DNA from: Linderina pennispora
Taxonomy: Eukaryota; Kickxellomycota; Kickxellomycetes; Kickxellales; Kickxellaceae
Assembly: GCF_002104995.1 (NCBI RefSeq)
Contig: NW_024468403.1
Location: 1 to 24,644, forward strand
Length of the DNA: 24,644 bases
Reading direction: 5' to 3'
Shown: piece by piece, positions 1 to 8,284 of the stretch
Layout of the letters: each line of letters opens with the position of its first letter
Numbering within the stretch: the first letter of the stretch is position 1
The notes under the pieces: generated by a model
The model's input: the letters and a program-made list of their open reading frames with translations, nothing else
Told to the model about the DNA's origin: nothing
Databases searched by the model: none
Translations under genes and position numbers: made by a program

Positions 1-502
1 GATACGGCGGGCCTGGGCGACGAGCAAAAGTACTATAACCTGAAGGGCACTGTTGTGTTTGTGCGCAACACGACCATCGCGTACCCGGCGTGCTCGACCC
101 CCGGCTGCAACAAGAAGGTTATCGAGGACCCGTCAACTGGGCAGTGGCGCTGCGAGAAGTGCCAGAAGTCGTTCCCGGCGCCCAACCACCGCTTCATCTT
201 CTCCATCAATGTCAGCGACGAGACCGGCCAGAACTGGCTGCAGTGCTTCAACGACATCGGCGAGCAGCTGCTGGGCTGCACTGCCAACGACATGATGCAG
301 TGGCAGGAGATGGGCGACCCGATGTTCCAGAAGAAGATCGACGAGGCCACGTTCAAGGAGTTCACGTTCCGCTGCCGCGCCAAGAACGAGACCTTCAATG
401 ACAACACGCGTGTGCGCTTCACCGTAATGAGCATGAGCCCCGTTGACTATGTTTCCGAGACCAAGCGTCTTGCCCGTCTCGTTCGAGTCGTATGCCGCCT
501 AG
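1..502 (+). CDS. RPA1: Replication protein A large subunit (RPA70/Rfa1), C-terminal part, truncated at window edge
   Basis: RPA1 is the large subunit of the heterotrimeric single-strand DNA-binding complex used in replication, repair and recombination in the nucleus. The frame is open from base 1, so the start lies outside the window. What is visible is DNA-binding domain C: a KGTVVFVRN strand, then a zinc ribbon of the form C-X4-C-X14-C-X2-C (CSTPGC and CEKC) and the conserved TFKEFTFRCRAKNETFNDNTR and SPVDY segments near the C terminus, all matching the family order. After ETKRL (about 471) the same frame runs on to 690 with unconvincing sequence. Skipping one C of the CCC run at 473-475 gives a short tail ending SFESYAA and a stop at 500-502, a length typical of the family. 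I infer a one-base insertion. The domain identity is certain; the exact C terminus is inferred. Confidence 0.9.
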
Positions 503-1330
503 CCACTTTACCAAGTAGCGCAATTGAAAAACATTTACCCACACATTCTTGGAGTGGCCGGAGCATGTCTATGCAGGTCAATTGTTTCTGTGCATATGTG
601 CTTGTGCTGCTCCCTACTTTCCGATGCAGTGGCCCTAAAGAACGGAAAACTCTTGAAGCCAGCTGCGGGACAAGAGGACAAGGTGGCTGACACTCTTTCT
701 TCTTGTATTCACCTCCCCTCTTTCACTTTTTTGTACATACTGCCTCTACAGCAATTGGCACTAGGTTAAAATGTATATAGCCCCCGTAGCACCTGTCGGT
801 CGCACCTATAACGTGTACCTATGCCCGTACTGTGGCAGTAAGTTCCAATCAGTTGTACTCCTGGAAGTCCACCTGAAGTACTATTGCTAGTGATATCAGG
901 TGCCGTCTTTGTGGTGTCTGTCGATGAATATATCCGAATAGTGATGCTGAAAAAAAGAATATAAGGCAATGATCTGATGGCCCGCTATACTCTGTGGCAA
1001 CCGGCAACATTGTGCTTGATATTGACAGCAGGTGTATCATTCTTGGCTATCACCAAACAATGTTGCCAGTTGGCACACAAAGTGGTAATGGACTCTGCTA
1101 TTGTGTCGCTGTTGGGTCGATAGCTTGGATGCTACCCACCTTGCCGCTTTCTTAGCATATTTAAATTCTGGTTGTTGCGGCCCTCGATCAAACGGCTCCA
1201 TCCTCTATATTTCAACAGCCGGCCCTTTGCTTTGAAACTCCTGACGATACAACTCATGTCTAAAGCTCAGCAACTCAAGCCTGGTGTCTACATCCATCCA
1301 GCATGTCGCCCAGCGCTCATTACTTCATAT
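503..1330. other. Gene-free stretch downstream of RPA1
   Basis: This stretch holds the RPA1 3' flank and AT-rich sequence. Short open frames occur on both strands, but none has a recognisable domain or the GC-rich third positions seen in RPA1. I see no RNA gene here. Confidence 0.5.
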
Positions 1331-1800
1331 TCAACAACAGTGTGCGAAAGGGGACGGGGAATCGGATATGGAGAGCTCCTGTGCCCAGACTGCACCTGTG
1401 TCATTCGCACAGAAGCAGAACGGAAGTTCCACATGCTCTTTGCGTGCTTCGGATTGTGACAGTTGGTTTTTACCAGGGCACAAAAATGTAATTGCGATAC
1501 CACAACCTTTTTCCATTTCAAAAATAAAGTCTGTTGGCCGCATATGCAGCGATTTTGTAGTGTCACTTTCGAAGAATGGAGGCTTCTGTTCTTCCAAAAG
1601 TGCTTCGCGGAAGGCTGAATCTATTTTCATCATACGTAGCGTACGTGTGCAGATCATGCTGCTGCAGCGTGGTTTCACTTACCATGCAAAACAACCTGCC
1701 TTATTCTCTCTCCAGCAATCCATGGCCATATCTTTTTAAGGACATCTTGTGTTCCTGTAATTCGCACCATATGGCATTCTATAATTATCTCAGCTTCCAT
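1331..1800 (-). CDS. Possible small two-exon gene of unknown function (133 aa)
   Basis: I do not recognise this protein. Exon 1 would run 1800-1683, starting at an ATG with an in-frame stop just upstream (MEAEIIIECHMVRITGTQDV...). It ends at a consensus GTAAGT donor (1682-1677). Exon 2 would run 1614-1331 after an ATTCAG acceptor (1620-1615). The 68-nt intron joins the exons in exact phase (CAT G / CC TTC), giving 133 residues. Exon 2 contains FREALLEEQKPPFFESDTTK and an IAITFLCPGK stretch and ends in ...PFAHCC. Without the intron the first exon stops at once. Codon use is not GC-biased at third positions, unlike RPA1 or FCF1, so it could be weakly expressed, a relic, or a chance pair of frames. 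There is no transcript evidence. Confidence 0.3.
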
Positions 1801-3244
1801 TATTTAACAGCAAATCCCCGCATCTTTTCAGGACAGAAAAAATGTTGGGCAAACAAACATCACGGACGGCCACGGATCCAGCGGCACGCCGATCCATGTG
1901 TGACCTATTTGTGTCGTCTGATGCGCTGTCTGTCTGGGATGCTACTTCTCGCCTGCCACCATGATGTCAAAGTACTACGTTGGCGTGGAGCGGAAATGCC
2001 GGCTAATAGGGCTATCTCGGCCGCATTTCCAGCTGTCCAAAACTTTGGAGGTGATACACCAGTGATGAAAACGTAACCTGAAAATGGGAGCTTTGCTAAT
2101 TCGGCTCTCCCGAATTCTCACAGTGCTGCATTAGGATCCAGCGTGGAGTGTTTACAAATACGGTGACATACATAGCCAAGATTTTCGGTGCTCGCCACAA
2201 TCTTGTACAACTATTCGCCATCTAACCTAATCATTCGCCATCGGTGTATTGTGCAATTACTCGGCCCAGATTCGGTTTGTTAAATGTGGCCACGTCCATC
2301 GTGCAATACAGGCGAAAGTTTAAAGGTGGCCAATGACGAGAAATGCGAGGATATATGAAAGGCCAGCATATATGATCTGCACTCTTGGCCTGAGGCCAGA
2401 CTGCCAGACCCGACCCAGACCGCGAAAAGATAGCAATCGCAGCAAATGGCTATAAAAAAATCAATGCTATGAAACTAGCCGATGCGCAGCCCAGTCGCTC
2501 TCGCTTACTGTGGCGGAATGACGTGCAAAGTAAACAAACAAATCAATGCGCAAGATAATTTGCCCGTTGGTGCATCAATAGATACACCTACGCCTGCTCA
2601 CACATCATCTTTCTCTTCCGCTTCAGCGGCACATCGCTATGGTTTTTTTTTTTTTTTTTTTTTTTTTGGGAAAAACGGCCTGCAACGTTGCAAAGAAAAA
2701 TGGCCAATGTCCATCTCTTGCGCCTGCATATGCAACCTCCGGCCAGCATTTCAACAGGTCTATTTTTACAATGGGATTCGCAATTGTGCGAAGGGAAGTG
2801 CAGCGAGCTGATGTGCTCTGTAAAAAGGCGGATCAATGGAGAGGCACGTATCGTAAGCACCGAGAACCGGGCCCCAACTCTTGTTCCTTTTTAGTTTCCT
2901 GCTATTTTGATTTGCGCGAGAGAAATGAGGAGCCAAATCCGTGGCAATTCCGCTGCTGAGTCAATGCTTTCAGGACAGGCAAAATTGCTGTGCAGACGAG
3001 GGGTAGTTCCGCTTGTTCCATCTGCTCCTTCGGTCAATTTACTTCATGTCCACAGTCAGTGAGAAGCATACACATCCCCGTCCCTTATTCGACAATGGAA
3101 GTTCGAGATAGCCCTGTTGTATATTTAGAATAGTTCTACATTTTTGGTGAGCCCACAAACCTGATCAGTCGTGGGATCGTCCATATTCTTAGGACTGCAA
3201 GATTCCTTGAAATGGGCAAAACTTGTGTGAAGCAGCTTGGGCCC
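1801..3244. other. Gene-free upstream region of the repeat-protein gene
   Basis: No convincing coding sequence is seen. It contains a TATAAAAAA-like stretch at 2452-2460, the long T run at 2643-2667, and two copies of the word CGAGATAGCCC, one on the minus strand inside 2009-2025 and one on the plus strand at 3104-3114. It probably acts as the regulatory region for the gene starting at 3462. Confidence 0.5.
2643..2667. repeat. T25 homopolymer tract
   Basis: An uninterrupted run of 25 T residues, by far the longest homopolymer in the window. Read on the minus strand it is A25. It may be a nucleosome-excluding poly(dA:dT) element, a retroposition tail, or a length-uncertain assembly feature. 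Confidence 0.9.
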
Positions 3245-3251
3245 TATATAA
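3245..3251 (+). promoter_or_regulatory. TATA box of the repeat-protein gene
   Basis: TATATAA lies 211 nt before the ATG at 3462. It is followed by a pyrimidine-rich leader (about 3298-3380, many CTT/CCT runs), a common arrangement for strongly expressed fungal genes. The transcription start is not determined. Confidence 0.5.
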
Positions 3252-3461
3252 TGCGAGGCCCGTAGCCGACAAGAGCAGGATTACTCAGCAAGCCTACTGC
3301 CCCTTATTCTCTCCCTCCTCGTCTTGGTCCTCCAATACGTCTTCGTATATACCTTTCCTCAGCACCATCATATTCCTTAGTTGCAGACTTCCTCGCAAAC
3401 ACCTCGGCTTTCAGCGCTCACATTCGATAGCATAAACAGCCCGCCAAGCCATTCTACGAAA

Positions 3462-5590
3462 ATGCATCTGAACAACCTTGCCCTTACCTCACTCGTTGCC
3501 TCAGCTGCCGCTGGCCTCTACTCTGCTGTGCCGCCTGTCTATTCGGCCGCCCAGAGCGAATGCGCACCTGGCACCACGATTTACGAAACGAAGACAGTGT
3601 ATGTCACTGTTGATCATCCTTATGAGACGACACCGGCTGCCACTTCGACGCCGGCATACCACACCTCGCATGTTGAGTCCACCATTGTCTCGAAGCCCTC
3701 GACCCCTGTGTATCACACCAAGTCGACTCCTGCCTATCACACCAAGCCGACTCCCTCGACCCCTGTGTACCACACCAAGTCGAAGCCTGCTTACGAGACC
3801 AAGACCACCCCTGCCTACCACACCAAGCCGACTCCCTCGACCCCTGTGTACCATACCTCGCATGTTGAGTCCACCATTGTCTCCAAGCCGTCGACTCCTG
3901 TTTATGAGACCAAGTCCAAGCCTGTCTATCACACCAAGTCGAAGCCTGTCTATGAGACCAAGACTACTCCGGTGTACCACACCAAGTCCAAGCCTGTCTA
4001 TGAGACCAAGACTACCCCTGTATACCACACTAAGCCGACTCCCTCGACCCCTGTGTACCACACCTCGCATGTTGAGTCCACCATTGTCTCCAAGCCGTCG
4101 ACCCCTGTGTACCACACCAAGCCGACTCCTTCGACCCCTGTGTACCACACCAAGTCGACCCCTGTCTACCACACTAAGCCGACTCCCTCGACCCCTGTGT
4201 ACCACACTTCGCATGTTGAGTCCACCATTGTCTCAAAGCCATCGACCCCTGTCTACGAGACCAAGTCGACTCCTGTCTATCACACCAAGTCCAAGCCTGT
4301 CTATGAGACCAAGACTACTCCGGTGTACCACACCAAGTCCAAGCCTGTCTATGAGACCAAGACCACTCCTGTCTACCACACTAAGCTGACTCCCTCGACC
4401 CCTGTGTACCACACCTCGCATGTTGAGTCCACCATTGTCTCCAAGCCGTCGACCCCTGTCTACGAGACCAAGTCGACTCCTGTCTATCACACCAAGTCCA
4501 AGCCTGTCTATGAGACCAAGGACTACTCCGGTGTACCACACCAAGTCCAAGCCTGTCTATGAGACCAAGACCACTCCTGTCTACCACACTAAGCCGACTC
4601 CCTCGACCCTTGTGTACCACACTTCGCATGTTGAGTCCACCATTGTCTCCAAGCCGTCGACTCCTGTCTATCACACCAAGTCGACTCCGGTGTACCACAC
4701 CAAGTCCAAGCCTGTCTATGAGACTAAGACCACTCCTGTCTACCACACCAAGCCGACTCCCTCGACCCCTGTGTACCATACCTCGCATGTTGAGTCCACC
4801 ATTGTCTCGAAGCCATCGACCCCTGTCTACGAGACCAAGACCACTCCGGTGTACCACACTAAGTCCAAGCCTGTTTACGAGACCAAGTCGACCCCTGTAT
4901 ACCATACCAAGTCAACCCCTGTCTACGAGACTAAGACTACCCCTGTCTACCACACTAAGCCGACTCCCTCGACCCCTGTGTACCACACTTCGCATGTTGA
5001 GTCCACCATTGTCTCGAAGCCATCGACCCCTGTCTACGAGACCAAGTCGACTCCTGTCTATCACACCAAGTCCAAGCCTGTCTATGAGACCAAGACTACT
5101 CCGGTGTACCACACTAAGTCCAAGCCTGTTTACGAGACCAAGTCGACTCCGGTGTACCACACCAAGTCCAAGCCTGTCTATGAGACTAAGACCACTCCTG
5201 TCTACCACACCAAGCCGACTCCCTCGACCCCTGTGTACCACACCTCGCATGTTGAGTCCACCATTGTCTCCAAGCCATCGACCCCTGTTTACGAGACCAA
5301 GTCGACTCCTGTCTACCATACCAAGTCGACTCCTGTCTACGAGACCAAGACCACCCCTGCCTACCATACCAAGCCGACCCCCCTCGACTCCTGTGTATCA
5401 GTCTACCAGCACCAGCAGTTGTACTGAGGGCAAGTCGACTCATGTCGAGTCCACCATTGTCTCGAAGCCATCGACCCCTGTGTACCAGACCAAGCCGGCG
5501 ACCTCGACCCCGATCTACCAGGCTAGCTCGGCGCCTATCTACAATACCGCGCCTGCCTATGCTGCATCAACCATTGCTCCTTACTACTAA
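3462..5590 (+). CDS. Secreted Thr/Pro/Tyr/Lys-rich octapeptide-repeat protein (cell-wall or adhesive type), frame interrupted twice
   Basis: The ATG at 3462 opens a signal peptide (MHLNNLALTSLVASAAAG, cleavage likely near residue 17-18). A short N-terminal segment with Cys34 and a TVYVTVDHP strand follows, like that seen in fungal wall proteins. The rest is an array of octapeptides K-x-x-P-V-Y-(H/E)-T, broken by ten copies of HVESTIVSK. The tail ends NTAPAYAASTIAPYY and has a second Cys near residue 653; there is no hydrophobic GPI-type tail. Relative to the repeat pattern there is one extra G at 4520/4521 (AAGGACTAC instead of AAGACTAC) and one extra C in the C6 run near 5387. Removing both gives about 708 residues and reaches the stop at 5588-5590. 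Function is inferred: extracellular matrix, wall or adhesion. I cannot tell consensus errors from real mutations. Confidence 0.75.
3655..5480 (+). repeat. 24-bp coding repeat array with HVESTIVSK spacers
   Basis: The DNA repeats mainly as 24-bp units encoding octapeptides such as KSTPVYHT, KSKPVYET and KTTPVYHT. Ten longer spacers encode SHVESTIVSKP; the last, near 5442, is preceded by T instead of S. Copies differ mostly at synonymous third bases (TAC/TAT, ACC/ACT, TCG/TCC), so the array is old enough to diverge yet held to the same protein sequence. It is open for long distances in all three forward frames and on the opposite strand. Confidence 0.9.
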
Positions 5591-7322
5591 GTAACATATC
5601 TGGCTTTATGAATCTGTAATCCATTCCATTTATTTGGCCAATACTTCACGAATGCTTTATTGACGTTTAGCTCATTACACCATCATCACTGCTAGTGTGG
5701 ATTGAAAACCCGTATGCCGTTGTTATTTATCAAGCTATCAGTGTGCGTGCTGAGCAGAAAGAGAATCCATATCGGTAGACACCGGCCCAATTGAGAGCCA
5801 CATGGCTTCATATCCCGCTTCCGAGGAATAGAAAGCAGGTGCTACTTTGCAATGAATGGTTGGTGAAAAGCAGCCGGGACGAAAAGACACGCCTGCCAAG
5901 GCTAGCGCTACATGTGTGAAAGCGGCTTTAATAAATCCGAGCGAATGGTTCTTGACAGAAACTTCGATTACTGCCTCTGAAACAAGTGCGTAATTGCTTT
6001 TTACTCCAAGCAGTCACACCCACCCACACAGTTGTCAATTCGACCCATCTTTCAAAACGCAGCTGTGTCTGTGCACGATCATGTACACACCGCTGATATC
6101 CGCGAGTAGGTAGAAAGGGCAAGCTGAGTGCCGTTTGCTGCGGCCAAAGTCTGGGCACCATCAGGAAATCAAGGGTTACTTGAAGATATTTGTCAGATTC
6201 AAGGAAATCAGCGCATCTGCCTTTGCATTTTTCTTTGCCTTTCGTGCCACCTGACCTCACTGCCTGAAGATGCGGGAGCATGCGCCTTCCCTCACCTTGG
6301 CACGGCATCTCGGAACGAAGAAGTCACGATGGCTTACCCCAAACGCGCTAGCAACTCGCTATTGTGTGTCCGTGTGCTGCATGCTGAGGGCAGTTGACAG
6401 GATATGCCGCTAAGCGCCTCCCTTGGCAGTAAAGACGGAGAGATGCCGAGCAACCCCTTGCTCGCAGTTGTTACCGAACCCTCAATGCTCGCATGCATAC
6501 AGATTAAGCGGATAACAGCGGCCGCTCCGGGCAGCCCCATGCCGATCCACTGGCGAGCGAAAGGGAATGAAAAGCGCTGATAAAAATAAATGAGTGATTC
6601 TCAGTCGATTTCCCTGCTCCCAGGAAAAAACAAGTAGCGAACAGGGGAGGAGCGCGCCATGAACACAGTCCTGCCGCTTGGATTTGTTGGGCAAAGGCCC
6701 AGAAAGAACACTAAAAAGAAGTTATTAGTCATGCTTCTGAGGGGCACACGTTTGCAAATGCATGCCGGGTGCTGCACATTATGCACGATTACTTGGCGAC
6801 ACCTGATATGTGCCACGTCGGAATTCTTGCACCGACCTCCCCAATGGCAGGCGGAAGGTTGGAGTATAGGAGATGAGGCGGCATCACGCTTGGCACATGT
6901 CTACGGACAGAAATAGGAGAGGTGAGGAAGGAATACACGTAGAAAACAGGAAAAAAAATCAACGCGCTTGGGATAATGTTTGGTTGTCGCCCTCCCCGGG
7001 TCTCCCACAAAGAGATACAGTGCAGGAAATTACATGGTGGCCGCAGGCAGTTAGCGTCCCGGCTGCTATCAGGGTTATTGCCGCAGCCCTCAACTTTTAT
7101 TTTTTGTACATACAGTTTATCCATCCCCCGGATGATGTGCCAAGGATGGCTGACCTGTATCTTGGCCAGCGGCCACGACGTGCATATTCTCTTTTGTGCC
7201 AGGTCATGCATCTCACTGGTGAGAGGCAGGGAACGCACATTCCAGAAATAGGTTGCAATGATTTTCCACCATTTTGTTTCACGCTCAGTTTATCCAAGAG
7301 ACACTGCTTATTGCAAACTTGC
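5591..7322. other. Gene-free stretch between repeat-protein gene and mini zinc-finger gene
   Basis: It holds the 3' flank of the repeat-protein gene and the upstream region of the gene at 7458. A few open frames of 70-130 codons exist on both strands but have no domain, no repeats and no codon bias. I see no RNA gene or mobile element. Confidence 0.5.
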
Positions 7323-7329
7323 TATAAAA
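7323..7329 (+). promoter_or_regulatory. TATA box of mini zinc-finger gene
   Basis: TATAAAA lies 135 nt before the ATG at 7458. The leader between them is rich in C and T and ends in a CAACCACA-like context before the ATG, favourable for initiation. This argues that the open frame upstream of 7458 is not translated. Confidence 0.5.
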
Positions 7330-7457
7330 CCTCCTGTCGGCGGGTCGTCTGCGCAAAATCCTTCATCCACACTTCTTCTTCACAACAACTGTTTTATTAT
7401 CCAATCCCTTACAGAACCCTTTTTGCAATTCATCTTGACCCTTTGAAAACAACCACA

Positions 7458-7625
7458 ATGTGCGACTTCCAGTTCCAGCACCAGCTCCCCTACAAGGGCA
7501 ACTTCGGCGTGTTCCGGCTCTACAACTACTCGTGCAACATCTGCGGTGCCTACTTCAACACCGTGCACCAGGCCAGCGAGCACGTCCGGGCAGAGCACTT
7601 CTTCCCCGACCTTGACGACTTGTAG
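7458..7625 (+). CDS. Mini C2H2 zinc-finger protein (55 aa)
   Basis: A 55-residue protein starts at the ATG after a TATA box and C/T-rich leader. It has one classic finger, C-X2-C-X12-H-X4-H (YSCNICGAYF ... EHVRAEH), covering about residues 25-48. The N-terminal part is aromatic-rich (FQFQHQLPYKGNFGVFRLYNY) and the tail is acidic (FFPDLDDL). Codons are strongly C/G-ending, like the housekeeping genes here, which supports real coding. The role is unknown. A single finger rarely binds DNA specifically, so protein or RNA binding, or action as a small regulator, are alternatives. The frame stops at TAG 7623-7625; the downstream frame (7651 onward) is not convincingly part of it. Confidence 0.6.
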   Translation: MCDFQFQHQLPYKGNFGVFRLYNYSCNICGAYFNTVHQASEHVRAEHFFPDLDDL

Positions 7626-8284
7626 ATAGGCAGCAATTGCAGAATCACCGATGACTCCGGTATCAGCCACTACTGTTGAGGATACCCTCGTGTACAGGTT
7701 CTACAGGAAGGCTCAGGCGGACCCAGTTCCTCCCTTCCTCTCCTCGATGGTCGTGTGGATCAGCTTAGGGATTCCAGCTCTCCCTTTCCTGTACACTCAC
7801 TCCATTCGTTGTACTATAATTACTCTGTGTGCTCAGCAATTCCTGCACAGATCTGTATCTATAATTTGTAAAAACAAAAAAACATCCAATCTCTAGATCT
7901 ACTACAAGTCGACAAGCGCTCTTTCTTTTCCGTCTATTTCTTTCTATCCTCTTATTCTTCACGTTCTCTTGAAAAAAGAAAAAAATAAACCCAGTCTACA
8001 AAGCACTTGGCACACATTTTGACAGCTTTCTTGGCTTTTGCCTTTGCCAAGACAAGTACCAGATGTATACTGCATGGCAGTATAGCGCCGGGGAGAGGAA
8101 TTATGCAGCTGCCAGGCTCCACCTGCAGCTTTTCCGCAGCACACGCGCAGGATATTATTGTCGGAAACCGCAGCAGCTCCATGCATCGCTTGGGCCATGC
8201 ACTGCGGTACACACGCTGCATGTCCATCCTTGTCCAAATCGCTGGTGGAGACTGCATGTGCATTTGACAAGCCGAAATTATTCA
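7626..8284. other. Shared 3' flank of mini zinc-finger gene and REX4
   Basis: Convergent 3' flanking DNA. It includes A/T-rich stretches (for example 7868-7890 and 7970-7988) suited to polyadenylation on either strand. An open frame from 7651 (MTPVSATTVEDTLVYRFYRK...) has a few protein-like residues at first but no recognised domain. Confidence 0.5.

Noticed and set aside
1284-1739. 151-codon plus-strand ORF
   Set aside because: Low-complexity Ser/Gln-rich translation with no domain. It overlaps the better supported minus-strand two-exon model.
503-3461. tRNA or other small RNA genes in the long gaps
   Set aside because: I searched by eye for GGTTCGA-type B boxes and cloverleaf arms in the gaps and found none convincing (the GTTCGA at 3101 lacks the rest).
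3501-5443. Long open frames on the minus strand and in other plus frames across the repeat array
   Set aside because: They arise from the stop-poor 24-bp repeat. They lack a signal peptide or domain, and synonymous variation tracks only the K-x-x-P-V-Y frame.
5928-6308. 126-codon minus-strand ORF
   Set aside because: No domain, odd composition, no promoter or codon bias; consistent with chance.
6873-7457. Extension of the mini zinc-finger frame upstream to 6873
   Set aside because: The upstream residues have no protein character, and a TATA box at 7323 with a C/T-rich leader lies between.
7651-7896. 81-codon ORF downstream of the mini zinc-finger gene
   Set aside because: Only the first 25 residues look plausible; the rest reads like untranslated C/T-rich sequence. 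It is more likely 3' flank.
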